This document shows positions 1-7,017 of a stretch of DNA of 11,161 bases, in pieces (position 1 is the stretch's first letter; each line of letters starts with the position of its first letter). Made by a program: the position numbers and the translations under genes. Source of the stretch: Phycisphaerae bacterium (GTDB lineage Bacteria > Planctomycetota > Phycisphaerae > Sedimentisphaerales > Anaerobacaceae); contig DAOUVA010000079.1 of assembly GCA_030667885.1 (NCBI GenBank), positions 1 through 11,161 on the forward strand. Direction: 5' to 3'. Below the pieces are notes generated by a model. That model worked only from the letters and a program-made list of their open reading frames with translations. It ran no database searches and was not told the origin of the DNA.

Positions 1-29
1 CTAACATGCCACACGGAGAGGAAAACAGT

Positions 30-956
30 ATGCCCGAATCGATGAACGGCGTCAGTTTCTCTGCACTATTCACGCCCTACCAGGTTCTCTGCCATACACC
101 GCTAACCGAACGCGATGCGCTGATCCGGGAGATGGTGTATGCGTTGGGTCCGGCACTGGAGCACGGCGAACTGGACGCCGTGGCCAAGCAAGTCATCGCA
201 CGCGAGAACGAGAAGCCCAGCGTCGTTGCCCCTGGGATTGCGATTCCGCACGCCCGCATCCGTGGTCTTCAGCGCCTCGTGGTCACAGTTGCCACGTCGC
301 GCAAGGGCATCCGCTTCAGAGACAAAGCCGACGGCCTGGCCAAGCTGATTGTCCTCGTGCTGACTCCGCACGATTCGCCCGCAGCATGGCTGCAAGCCCT
401 CAGTTCCCTTGCCCGGATCCTGCAGGCCCCAGGAACGTCGGACAAAGTTGCCGAGTTGGACAGCGGCGAGAAGGTCTGGCACTTCTTCGACCGGGACGGC
501 CTCCTCCTGCCCGACTACGTATGTGCAGGGGACATCATGCGGCGGAAGTTTGTCAGTGTACGTTCCGACGATACCTGTTCGACAGCCATCGACCTGTTCG
601 TCCGACACCAGTGTGCAGACCTGCCGGTAATCGACAATGACGGCAAACTCGTAGGACTCGTAACTGCCGACGCCCTTCTCAAGGTCTGTCTGCCCGACTA
701 CATCCTGTGGATGCAGGATCTCTCGCCCATCATCAACTTCGAGCCGTTCGTGGAGTTGTTACGCAACGAAGGCAAGACGTGGCTGGCCGACATCATGAGT
801 GACGACTACATCACGGTCACCGATGATTCGCCGGCCATCGAAGTAGCCAAGGGCATGTGCAAACGCGACGTCCGACAGGTACTCGTTGTAAGTGGCGAGA
901 ACCTTGTGGGCGTGATCGCCATCGAGGACTTCATTACCAAGGTTCTACGGGAGTAA
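30..956 (+). CDS. PTS EIIA-like domain protein with tandem CBS domains, likely regulator of the downstream transporter
   Basis: The 308-residue protein has an N-terminal PTS EIIA type-2 (fructose/nitrogen-PTS) domain at about residues 10-155, with the phospho-acceptor context I-P-H-A-R at His74. A CBS pair follows: CBS1 at about 167-220 (D-I-M-R-R-K start, L-P-V-I-D-N-D-G-K-L-V-G-L core) and CBS2 at about 252-306 (D-I-M-S-D-D-Y start, L-V-G-V-I-A-I-E-D end). EIIA domains take phosphate from HPr or NPr; CBS pairs usually bind adenine nucleotides. There is no membrane segment or sugar-specific EIIB/EIIC, so a cytoplasmic sensor role is more likely than sugar uptake. The start at 30 is preferred over the in-frame ATG at 6 because GGAGAGG (15-21) lies 7 bases upstream of it. 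The stop is 6 bases before the transporter start, whose ribosome binding site overlaps the end of this gene, so the two are probably co-translated. The regulatory link is inference from context. Confidence 0.88.
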   Translation: MPESMNGVSFSALFTPYQVLCHTPLTERDALIREMVYALGPALEHGELDAVAKQVIARENEKPSVVAPGIAIPHARIRGLQRLVVTVATSRKGIRFRDKADGLAKLIVLVLTPHDSPAAWLQALSSLARILQAPGTSDKVAELDSGEKVWHFFDRDGLLLPDYVCAGDIMRRKFVSVRSDDTCSTAIDLFVRHQCADLPVIDNDGKLVGLVTADALLKVCLPDYILWMQDLSPIINFEPFVELLRNEGKTWLADIMSDDYITVTDDSPAIEVAKGMCKRDVRQVLVVSGENLVGVIAIEDFITKVLRE

Positions 957-962
957 ACTCAC

Positions 963-2477
963 ATGCCATCCATCCGACGAGAGGGCTTGACGCCCAGACA
1001 GGTATTCTTCAGAGGATTGCTGATCCTATTCTTAAGCGCCTGCATATTCATGCTTGTGCACGCCTATGACTATACAAAACCGCAGATGCTTGCCTGCACG
1101 GTGTTCGCCATGACAGTACTGGCAACGCTGCTCTTCTGGAAGTTTCGGTTAGCCGTGGCGTTCCTCGGCATCGCCACGCTGTTTGCCTTTAACGTGCTCA
1201 CGCTTGACCGGTTCGTGGAGTCCTGCGAACTACCCGTGATCCTCTTCCTGGTGGGCATGATGGTCACGGTTGGCGTGCTCAAGGAGCTGGGCTTCTTCAC
1301 CTGGATCATCCAGATCATTGTAAACACGCATCGCATGACTGGGATCGCCTTCACTCTCACGGTCATGGTGCTGTCGGCACTGTTGGCATGCGCCGTTGAC
1401 GAGATCACGTCTATCGTATTTGTATGCGCGCTCGTCTTCCAGGTCTGCGACACGCTCCGGGTCCCAGCCACGCCCTTCCTCATTATGGCGGTCATGGCGA
1501 CGAACATCGGTTCGGCGGGCACAATGATTGGGAATCCTGTCGGCCTGCTAATAAGTCACAGGGCTGGATTCACGTTCGAGGATTTCATCGTTTGGGCATT
1601 TCCTGTCATGATTGCCTGCCTGGTAGCGGCAATGGGTGTGCTACTGCTTTGGTTCCGGCGAGAGATACAGGAGCTTTCCGACCGGCTCGATGAACGTCGC
1701 CGGCTGAAGCTGGGTCTCGGTCCGCTCGTTCATGTGCCCTACCGCCGGGGTCTGGCCATCTTCGCCATCACTGTGGGTATAATCGCGATCCACCACCGGC
1801 TCGAGATGCTGCTTGGGCTGGAACAGAACACGTTGCTGATGACGGCACCTCTTGCCATAGCCGGCGTGCTGATGGTATGGCGTCATGAACGCGCCAAGCA
1901 CTACATCGAAGTCGAGGTCGACTGGTGGGAGCTGCTCTTCTTTATGATGCTCTTTGCCAAGGCCGGGGCCCTGGAACATACGGGTGTCGCATCGCGGATT
2001 GCGGAGGACTTCGCGTCGGCCTTCCACGGCAGTCCGGTGCTGCTGCTGTCGGTAATGCTCGGGATCTCGGCCATCGGTTCTGCGCTTGTTGATAATGTCG
2101 TGTTCGTGGCGGCATTCGTGCCTGTCGTCCGCGAACTCCAGGCGACACCGCTGTGGTGGGCGCTGTTGTTCGGGGCCTGCCTGGGCGGGAACGTGACAAT
2201 GATCGGCTCGGCCGCGAACGTCATCGCAGTGGGGATGCTCGAGAAACGGCACCGCCGAAGCATCAATTTCGCACAGTGGCTGAAGGTGGGCGTGGTTGTC
2301 GGCGTAGTGACGTGCACGGTCGCCTGGTGCGGCCTGATGCTGATGGCGAGGCACATGCCGGCCCAGCCCTTGTATCCGCATGACGGCTGGGGAGCCTGGC
2401 CGGATAATGAGGCCACAGATCAACGGCAATCCCCACCGCCATCTTCGGAGGACGCCGCCGAACCGAACCGACCGTGA
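963..2477 (+). CDS. ArsB/NhaD-superfamily (SLC13-like) ion transporter
   Basis: This 504-residue, strongly hydrophobic protein has roughly eleven or twelve membrane segments. The two inverted halves of the ion transporter superfamily each show the signature re-entrant loop: T-N-I-G-S-A-G-T-M-I-G-N-P at 180-192 and G-G-N-V-T-M-I-G-S-A-A-N-V at 408-420. Acidic membrane motifs D-E-I-T-S (146-150) and D-N-V-V-F (377-381) precede them and are candidate cation or proton sites. Family members exchange Na+ for H+ (NhaD), export arsenite (ArsB) or import di- and tricarboxylates with Na+; the substrate cannot be read from sequence alone. A charged loop at about 230-262 separates the halves. The last 40 residues are hydrophilic and rich in Pro, Ser and Glu, unlike a typical end for the family, and lie against a composition break, so the tail may be partly non-native. 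GGGAG (949-953) sits 9 bases before the ATG. It is the second gene of the operon with the EIIA-CBS gene. Confidence 0.88.
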   Translation: MPSIRREGLTPRQVFFRGLLILFLSACIFMLVHAYDYTKPQMLACTVFAMTVLATLLFWKFRLAVAFLGIATLFAFNVLTLDRFVESCELPVILFLVGMMVTVGVLKELGFFTWIIQIIVNTHRMTGIAFTLTVMVLSALLACAVDEITSIVFVCALVFQVCDTLRVPATPFLIMAVMATNIGSAGTMIGNPVGLLISHRAGFTFEDFIVWAFPVMIACLVAAMGVLLLWFRREIQELSDRLDERRRLKLGLGPLVHVPYRRGLAIFAITVGIIAIHHRLEMLLGLEQNTLLMTAPLAIAGVLMVWRHERAKHYIEVEVDWWELLFFMMLFAKAGALEHTGVASRIAEDFASAFHGSPVLLLSVMLGISAIGSALVDNVVFVAAFVPVVRELQATPLWWALLFGACLGGNVTMIGSAANVIAVGMLEKRHRRSINFAQWLKVGVVVGVVTCTVAWCGLMLMARHMPAQPLYPHDGWGAWPDNEATDQRQSPPPSSEDAAEPNRP

Positions 2478-2496
2478 CGCACTGAGGCAGGCGACA

Positions 2497-2859
2497 ATAA
2501 ATATACGTCCGGCATTGGTTCGGTTTGTCAATTCTAAGAATATTCGTGTTCGGGGGATAACATTGCGCAATGCCGCATTCTGGACCAGTCATTATGATCA
2601 TTGCGAAAAGATTGATATTACTAATGTAACTATTCATTGCCGTAAGCCGGACGGCAAAGGGATTACCGGAAACAAAGACGGTATAGATATTGATTGCTCC
2701 ACGCATGTATCAATCAGGGATGCTGATGCTCGTTCTTTTGCCTGGTTTGAGGATACTAAATCAGCCAGTATGGAAAAGTTGAGATTTCCTGCCGGTTAAG
2801 ACGGGGTAATGCCGATTGTTCAGGTTGATTGCAAGGATATTAGAATAATGCGAAATTAA
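2497..2859 (+). pseudogene. Relic of a GH28 (polygalacturonase-like) glycoside hydrolase
   Basis: The frame starting near 2497 reads N-I-R-P-A-L-V-R-F, then N-I-R-V-R-G-I-T-L-R-N-A, W-T-S-H-Y-D-H-C-E-K-I-D-I, and N-K-D-G-I-D-I-D-C. These match the beta-helix rungs of family 28, where the usual pattern is R-P-x-L-I-x-F, V-T-L-x-N-S, H-x-x-x-C and N-T-D-G-I-D. The sequence then jumps at about 2730 to a tail (S-F-A-W-F-E-D-T-K-S-A-S-M-E-K-L) resembling the C-terminal rungs of such proteins, without the catalytic G-D-D and G-H-G motifs. This implies an internal deletion. A TAA at 2797-2799 interrupts the frame, yet the same frame continues with rung-like sequence (V-Q-V-D-C-K-D-I-R-I-M-R-N) to a second TAA at 2857. 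One CAA-to-TAA change would explain it. The N-terminal half and any signal peptide are missing. An open frame from the ATG at 2380 overlaps the transporter tail and is not a credible start. The gene is non-functional on this evidence. Confidence 0.72.
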
Positions 2860-3013
2860 GGGATTTCACAAATTGGATCATAGGATGAAGAAAGGCGCAA
2901 CCTGCGGATCAAGGTGTATTTCGTAAGATTATTGGTGGCGTACGGAGAAAAATATGTTTGTTAACCGTGTAAAAATGCCAGTTTAAGACGCCCGCACAAT
3001 ACGCAATACGAAA
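2860..3013. other. Gap between the GH28 relic and a convergent gene, no feature seen
   Basis: This AT-rich stretch has no supportable gene, hairpin terminator or promoter. A short tandem of CAATACG occurs near 3000-3010, just after the end of the minus-strand gene. Some of it may be further eroded remains of the relic, but no family resemblance is visible. Confidence 0.5.
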
Positions 3014-3778
3014 TTATTCTCCGAGATGCCTGATTAGCCCGAGTTTTCGAGGCACTACAAGGTCGGCTGTTCTTGCCTGCTGGTCTTCGGTTGTTTTGTA
3101 ATTGACGTCCATTATCTCGATAAATTCGGCAGTGTACTCTTTCAACACCCCGCAGTATTCGAATATCTTATCACCCTTAATCATTTCGAGCACAACCTTA
3201 TGGCCGATATATTGTTCCAGCAAAGGCTCAAAAGATGTCCCCACCGAACCCATAAGCTCCTGTTTCATCTGGGATACATATTTGTCCTGAGAGGTCAGCA
3301 CCTTGCCGGCGGGCGTGGCCTTTTTAGCCTGGCTGATTACCAGATTAACAATCTCCACCACAGAGTCCCTGACCGTCCGCAGAACGTTCAGCGTTTTTCT
3401 TTTGAGCCTGCGGTCCCATTCGGGATGATACGTTTTTTCCAATTCTTTTTCTCTGGCCTTCTTATTTTCATCGCTGAGTTCATCATGGAACCTGATTACA
3501 AGCCCAATCTTCGGATACTCATATTTATACAGGATATAGCTGGCCTCATCGTGTCCGTCTTCGTCTTTTTGTTTTTGAGGATATACAAACTCCAGCCCGG
3601 TATTTTCGACCCTCAATTTACCCCATATTGTTTTACCGGCGGTGTCCTCTAAGGTCACCATATTCTGCTCGAAATCTCTCAGGCACTTATCTCGGCTTCT
3701 TTTTCTTATAAAAGCTCCGAGGCCGGCGGCAAAGATAATAAAAAGGATTGTTATAGCTGTTGCACTGTCACCAAACAT
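3014..3778 (-). CDS. Single-pass membrane-anchored protein of unknown function
   Basis: The 254-residue product starts with one hydrophobic segment (about residues 7-24), followed by R-K-R-S-R. It is therefore probably anchored with the bulk of the chain in the cytoplasm. A beta-rich section at about 40-100 (W-G-K-L-R-V-E-N-T-G-L-E-F-V-Y near its start, S-Y-I-L-Y-K-Y-E-Y later) leads into a very charged helical stretch at about 100-135. A second hydrophobic or amphipathic patch lies at 137-150. The C-terminal section at about 180-254 reads like a small barrel (G-H-K-V-V-L-E-M, G-V-L-K-E-Y-T-A-E-F-I-E-I-M-D-V) and ends R-K-L-G-L-I-R-H-L-G-E. The overall pattern agrees with conserved hypothetical proteins I associate with Planctomycetota, but I cannot name a domain or function. 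GAGAGG lies about 9 bases before the ATG. It is downstream of the GyrI-like gene by 39 bases on the same strand, so the two are likely co-transcribed. Confidence 0.75.
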   Translation of the reverse strand: MFGDSATAITILFIIFAAGLGAFIRKRSRDKCLRDFEQNMVTLEDTAGKTIWGKLRVENTGLEFVYPQKQKDEDGHDEASYILYKYEYPKIGLVIRFHDELSDENKKAREKELEKTYHPEWDRRLKRKTLNVLRTVRDSVVEIVNLVISQAKKATPAGKVLTSQDKYVSQMKQELMGSVGTSFEPLLEQYIGHKVVLEMIKGDKIFEYCGVLKEYTAEFIEIMDVNYKTTEDQQARTADLVVPRKLGLIRHLGE

Positions 3779-3817
3779 GATATTCAGCCTCTCAATTTAT
3801 AGTAGACGTATGTAAAC

Positions 3818-4303
3818 TCAAATCTGCGCCAGGATAACGGTGTAATTCCTGCCGTAAACTTTAGCACACTTCGGACAGGTGGTATAGAAAAAGTACATCT
3901 TCTTAAGCTCTTTGGCCTTTGATTCAACGTGTTCTTTCATTTCCTTCGCCCACACCCCGGCGTTCTTATACGGCCCTTCAAAAACCTTCGCCAGAAAAGT
4001 CCCCGATATTCTTGCCGTCTCAGCACCCGGCACCTCTTTAGAGACCGCAATGTATATATCAGCACCCCAAAGAGATTTCTCATCCGAAAGCATAAGAGGT
4101 TCAGGCTCAAGAGCCTCGGCCTTTTGAATCAATTCCATATTCTTTACCATTACTTTACCGAAGTTAAGCGGGATGTGAAAAAAACTTTTCACATGGTCCT
4201 TAATAAATAACTTATTGTCAAAAGTTACTTCTTTCTCATCCCACGGCCCGGGATCAAATCGCAGACAGCAGCCGGTCTCCGATTGCTCATAAAGTTTTTC
4301 CAT
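3818..4303 (-). CDS. GyrI-like small protein of the family commonly auto-annotated 'hydrolase'
   Basis: The 161-residue protein belongs to a conserved family found in methanogens, clostridia and Bacteroidota that databases usually label only 'hydrolase'. Family marks visible here are M-E-K-L-Y-E-Q-S at the start, the G-C-C pair at 11-13, W-G-A-D-I-Y-I-A-V-S at 79-88, V-F-E-G-P-Y-K at 107-113 and a C-terminal T-T-C-P-K-C-A-K-V-Y with the pair C143/C146. The F-E-G-P-Y-K plus following amphipathic helix recalls the GyrI/SOUL-like ligand-binding fold, so a small-molecule binding role is as plausible as hydrolysis. The CPxC pair could bind metal or undergo redox chemistry; that is inference. No signal peptide or membrane segment is present. 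A purine-rich GTGAGGTG lies about 7 bases before the ATG, and a sigma70-type promoter lies 43-70 bases upstream. It is the first gene of the pair with the membrane-anchored protein. Confidence 0.8.
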   Translation of the reverse strand: MEKLYEQSETGCCLRFDPGPWDEKEVTFDNKLFIKDHVKSFFHIPLNFGKVMVKNMELIQKAEALEPEPLMLSDEKSLWGADIYIAVSKEVPGAETARISGTFLAKVFEGPYKNAGVWAKEMKEHVESKAKELKKMYFFYTTCPKCAKVYGRNYTVILAQI

Positions 4304-4345
4304 AACTTACACCTCACTTTCGATAATAAAAACTAATGAAAAAAT

Positions 4346-4373
4346 ATAATACCTGTTCCTACTTAAATGTCCA
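4346..4373 (-). promoter_or_regulatory. Sigma70-type promoter for the GyrI-like/membrane protein operon
   Basis: On the minus strand TGGACA (complement of 4368-4373, five of six matches to TTGACA) is separated by 16 bases from TATTAT (complement of 4346-4351). Transcription would start near 4339, leaving a leader of about 35 bases. The site overlaps the 3' end of a doubtful short reading frame, which argues for an independent start of the operon here. Confidence 0.55.
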
Positions 4374-4485
4374 TATTGATTTTTTCTAAATTACAAAGGG
4401 AGAAACAAACAGCATTTCCCTTTATGAGTTTGGGATTTTCAGGATAAGGTTTATCTTTCGGGTCTGCAATTAACAAAAATTTCAC
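4363..4485 (-). CDS. Possible small protein, 40 residues, overlapping the preceding frame
   Basis: A GTG at 4485-4483 starts a 40-codon minus-strand frame reading V-K-F-L-L-I-A-D-P-K-D-K-P-Y-P-E-N-P near its start and ending K-I-N-M-D-I. It overlaps the stop of the upstream 41-residue frame by the classic four-base GTGA, an arrangement associated with translational coupling. No separate ribosome binding site is obvious. The two frames could also be one gene broken by a frameshift. The promoter of the next operon sits inside its 3' end. No homologue is recognised. Confidence 0.18.
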   Translation of the reverse strand: MKFLLIADPKDKPYPENPKLIKGNAVCFSLCNLEKINMDI

Positions 4486-4607
4486 TCGTTTTCGCGACGA
4501 AAGCAGTTTTGAAACCGCTTTTTAAGGGTAACTATATCCATATCTCCGGGAAGATTGCCAAAATATCTTCGAATTCTTAAATATATTATGAGTTTTTCGG
4601 CGGTCAT
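4482..4607 (-). CDS. Possible small protein, 41 residues, unrecognised
   Basis: On the minus strand an ATG at 4607-4605 opens a 41-codon frame beginning M-T-A-E-K-L-I-I-Y-L and ending F-Q-N-C-F-R-R-E-N-E. The predicted product is basic, with a protein-like mix of hydrophobic and charged residues. No convincing ribosome binding site precedes the ATG, and a TAA lies just one codon upstream of it. Its last base triplet overlaps a GTG start of a second small frame (GTGA overlap). I recognise no family. It may be a real small gene, the eroded end of an older gene, or chance. Confidence 0.22.
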   Translation of the reverse strand: MTAEKLIIYLRIRRYFGNLPGDMDIVTLKKRFQNCFRRENE

Positions 4608-4668
4608 GCGTTATCATTATTGTAACGGGGACAACAGAAAAAGTCGGTCAATTTAGAAAGGAGCTATT

Positions 4669-6558
4669 ATGTTCAATTCAAGAATTCTGAGAAAGGGCGT
4701 TTTGTTGGCAACGGCAGCTATATTAGCTGCCAGTGGTGTGTGGGCGATGGGGTCGGCAAAGAAAAGTCAGGCCGACGGCATAATGTGGGCAATCCCGGCC
4801 AAGAGCATGCTCTGTGTGCGTATCAACAAATTTAACGGGACTCTGAATTCAGTCAATGCGTTTCTGAAGGATGTCGCGCCGGCCGGCACTGACCCTAAAG
4901 ACGCATTGCTTTCCAAGCTGACCGGATTGCTCGGCGGCGATAAACTCAGAGGCGTCAACAAGAAAGGCAACATTGCGATCTTCGCCCTGAACGTTCCAGG
5001 GGAGTCGGCGGGTCGCGGTCCGATGGGTAATATGTTCATCGGTGCTCTGCTGCCGGTTACGAGATACGAGAAGTTCATTGCCCGAAATCTCAATTGCGGT
5101 AAGCCTGATGACGATGGTATCTCGACAATCGCAGTCAACGGCCAAGCTCAGGGCCTGGCGACGAATTTCCGCCGGTATGCTCTGCTTTGCCCGCCGAATG
5201 CCCGCGAGAATCTGATAAAGGTCAAGAGACTGATGACCCGGAGGAAACGCAGCCTTGGCGCCAGCCTCGATCCCGATGCAAGAAAACAGGCCGCAAGCTC
5301 TCCGGTATGGGTGTATTTGAACGTAAAGCAAGGCTCTCAAATGATCCAGCCGTTTCTTTCCGGCGGGCTCGCGAAAATGAAGGCCCAATTAGAGAAGGCC
5401 AAAGAGGGCGGCGAAAAGATGCCGATGGATCCTGCCGGGATCGTCAGTTTCTACGGCGGCATCCTCAAGACGGTGCTCGAAGGGACCGAGAATGTCACGG
5501 TGGCGCTGGCGCCAAGCGCCGAAGCTTGCAACGTGACCTTAGGCCTAAAGCCCGTTGGCGGTTCCATGATGGCAAAGATCGTGGGCGAACACATGGAGGG
5601 TGACCTCGACAACATGCTGGGCTATCTCGAAGACGGTGCGATGTTTAACGTGGCCACGAAAATCGACCGCGAGAGTCTCAAGACCAGCTATTCGGAACTC
5701 TTCAAGCTTATGGGTAAGATGATTCCCGGGGGGCTGCCAGAGGCGGACCTCGAACAATTGCAGGGATTGATGACCAAAGGTATCGACACTATGGGTGATT
5801 CGGTGGCAATGACATTCGGCATCAATAGCGAACTCTCGCCGCCGTTTGTGGGCAAGTATGTCATCGAGGTCAAGGACCCGTCAACGTTCGAGCAGGTGCT
5901 CGAAAAGGAGCTGCGATTGATGGAAGAAGGGGCCTTTGCCGATCTGTATCAAGGCATGGGCATGGAAATGGAGGTCGAAATCGACGATGATGCGGGCACC
6001 TACAAAGGCGTCCAAATCGGCGGGGCTCAAGTGGCATTCAAAACCGGCGGCGGCGACGATATGCAGGCCCAGATGTTCGAGAAGATGTTCGGTGACGGTC
6101 TTGATTACCGCTGGGCATTCGCAAAGGGAAACTGCGTGTATGCCGTTGGCAGCAATGCCGACGAGACGATCCGTGAGTTGATAGACCAGGTCAGGTCCGG
6201 GGGTCCCAAGCAAATCAGCTCGGAGATAAGGACTGCCCTGGAGGCGATTGGCGAGAGCGAGGAAGCCGACGTAATCGGTACGATAAATTATGTCCGTGCA
6301 ATCACAATGGCTTTGGGTTTTATGCCTCTTCCGGAAGACTTTGACAGGACTCAACTCCAAGTTGCGAGCAAGAGTAACATCGCCTTTGCAGGCCGGACTA
6401 CAGACGAGGGCAAGTTGGCGGTGCAGATTGTGCTTCCCAAGAAGCACGTGCAGGAAATCCAATCTGTATTTAAGATATTGATTCCTCAAATAGAGAAGCA
6501 GCAAAGAGAGTTGAGGGAGAAACATCGCTCGGAACAAAAGGAATCAATCATCGGATGA
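4669..6558 (+). CDS. Large secreted protein of unknown function
   Basis: The 629-residue product begins with a clear Sec signal peptide: a basic N-region, a hydrophobic core at about residues 10-23 and a probable cut after V-W-A (residue 26). The mature chain has no further membrane segment. It reads as two related halves with alternating beta strands and helices. The first begins M-W-A-I-P-A-K-S-M-L-C-V-R-I and contains G-N-I-A-I-F-A-L and a strand-helix unit around T-R-Y-E-K-F. The second contains G-D-S-V-A-M-T-F-G-I and Y-V-I-E-V-K-D-P-S-T-F. This layout recalls large DUF3352-like secreted proteins, but I do not assign it to that family with confidence. The last 40 residues are charged and helical, possibly a coiled coil. 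AAAGGAG followed by CTATT precedes the ATG. It is flanked by opposing genes and looks monocistronic, ending at the hairpin 6571-6613. Its base composition is more GC-rich than the neighbouring minus-strand pair. Confidence 0.85.
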   Translation: MFNSRILRKGVLLATAAILAASGVWAMGSAKKSQADGIMWAIPAKSMLCVRINKFNGTLNSVNAFLKDVAPAGTDPKDALLSKLTGLLGGDKLRGVNKKGNIAIFALNVPGESAGRGPMGNMFIGALLPVTRYEKFIARNLNCGKPDDDGISTIAVNGQAQGLATNFRRYALLCPPNARENLIKVKRLMTRRKRSLGASLDPDARKQAASSPVWVYLNVKQGSQMIQPFLSGGLAKMKAQLEKAKEGGEKMPMDPAGIVSFYGGILKTVLEGTENVTVALAPSAEACNVTLGLKPVGGSMMAKIVGEHMEGDLDNMLGYLEDGAMFNVATKIDRESLKTSYSELFKLMGKMIPGGLPEADLEQLQGLMTKGIDTMGDSVAMTFGINSELSPPFVGKYVIEVKDPSTFEQVLEKELRLMEEGAFADLYQGMGMEMEVEIDDDAGTYKGVQIGGAQVAFKTGGGDDMQAQMFEKMFGDGLDYRWAFAKGNCVYAVGSNADETIRELIDQVRSGGPKQISSEIRTALEAIGESEEADVIGTINYVRAITMALGFMPLPEDFDRTQLQVASKSNIAFAGRTTDEGKLAVQIVLPKKHVQEIQSVFKILIPQIEKQQRELREKHRSEQKESIIG

Positions 6559-6570
6559 ACTTATAACAAA

Positions 6571-6613
6571 GCCGGGCCGCGAATTCCGATACAATCGGGG
6601 ACAGCGGTCCGGC
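6571..6613 (+). terminator. Hairpin between convergent genes, probable terminator
   Basis: GCCGGGCCGC (6571-6580) pairs with GCGGTCCGGC (6604-6613) over ten positions with one G-U pair. Inside the loop CCGAT (6586-6590) pairs with ATCGG (6594-6598) around ACA. The stem lies 12 bases after the stop of the secreted-protein gene and is followed by a modest T-rich run, ACTTTATATTATT. The convergent YbjQ gene ends within 11 bases of it, so it may serve both directions, though the minus-strand T tract is weak. Confidence 0.55.
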
Positions 6614-6623
6614 AGACTTTATA

Positions 6624-6956
6624 TTATTCTATCACGACAGCCGTTCCCTTTGCGGAAGCCATCAAAAGCGATTTGTTTTTTGAGCCGACGTTATCATAAT
6701 CCAGAGAAAAACCAACGATGGCATTGGCGCCGAGTCTGGCCGCTTCTTCTTTTGCCTCGGCGATAACATCATCCTGCATTGCCTTCATAACGTCCTGATA
6801 TGACTCCGAGCGTCCGCCGAAGATGTCACGAAAAGAAGTGAAGAAATCGCGGATGACATTGACCGCCCGAACGTTGTGCGAAATCACAATACCTTTATAT
6901 TCGGTGATTTTAATCCCATCTAAAATCGGCGTCGTAAAAATTCTAACATCGTTCAT
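6624..6956 (-). CDS. YbjQ-family protein (heavy-metal-binding-domain fold, PF01906 type)
   Basis: The 110-residue protein matches the YbjQ family along its whole length. It has an N-terminal T-T-P-I-L-D-G-I-K-I-T-E-Y strand pair, the central F-R-D-I-F-G-G-R-S (42-50), a helix of acidic and basic residues, then L-G-A-N-A-I-V-G-F-S-L-D-Y (75-87) and S-A-K-G-T-A-V-V. Family members form small beta-rich oligomers; the metal-binding label is historical and the cellular role is poorly defined. An upstream in-frame ATG at 6977 would add seven residues. I prefer the ATG at 6956 because AGAGAGGA lies 9 bases before it and because family proteins start at this point. No signal peptide is seen, so it is cytoplasmic. 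It lies 61 bases downstream of the serine hydrolase gene on the same strand and may be the last gene of that transcript. Confidence 0.88.
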   Translation of the reverse strand: MNDVRIFTTPILDGIKITEYKGIVISHNVRAVNVIRDFFTSFRDIFGGRSESYQDVMKAMQDDVIAEAKEEAARLGANAIVGFSLDYDNVGSKNKSLLMASAKGTAVVIE

Positions 6957-7017
6957 CGGATTCATTCCTCTCTTCATTTTCCATTACATTATTTCTCAAT
7001 TCGCCTTATATATACAG

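Larger units (their letters stand above)
4304..4668. other. Divergent intergenic region
   Basis: This 365-base AT-rich region separates the minus-strand pair from the plus-strand secreted-protein gene. It contains the minus-strand promoter at 4346-4373 and two short minus-strand reading frames listed separately. For the plus strand, TTGCCA (4555-4560) and TAAATA (4578-4583) are 17 bases apart, but the second box is a poor match. The plus-strand gene has a strong AAAGGAG (4657-4663 region) close to its ATG. No clear operator or riboswitch was recognised. Confidence 0.45.

Noticed and set aside
2380..2496. ATG at 2380 as a start for the GH28-like frame
   Set aside because: The first 39 codons overlap the transporter tail in another frame and show no GH28 resemblance; no ribosome binding site is present.
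1641..2570. Long minus-strand frame of 309 codons opposite the transporter gene
   Set aside because: It is the reverse of a GC-rich coding region; the translation is His/Arg/Gln-rich without domain features, while the plus strand shows clear membrane segments and family motifs.
5881..6537. Minus-strand frame of 218 codons opposite the secreted protein gene
   Set aside because: It is antisense to a gene with a good ribosome binding site and signal peptide, and its translation has no recognisable features.
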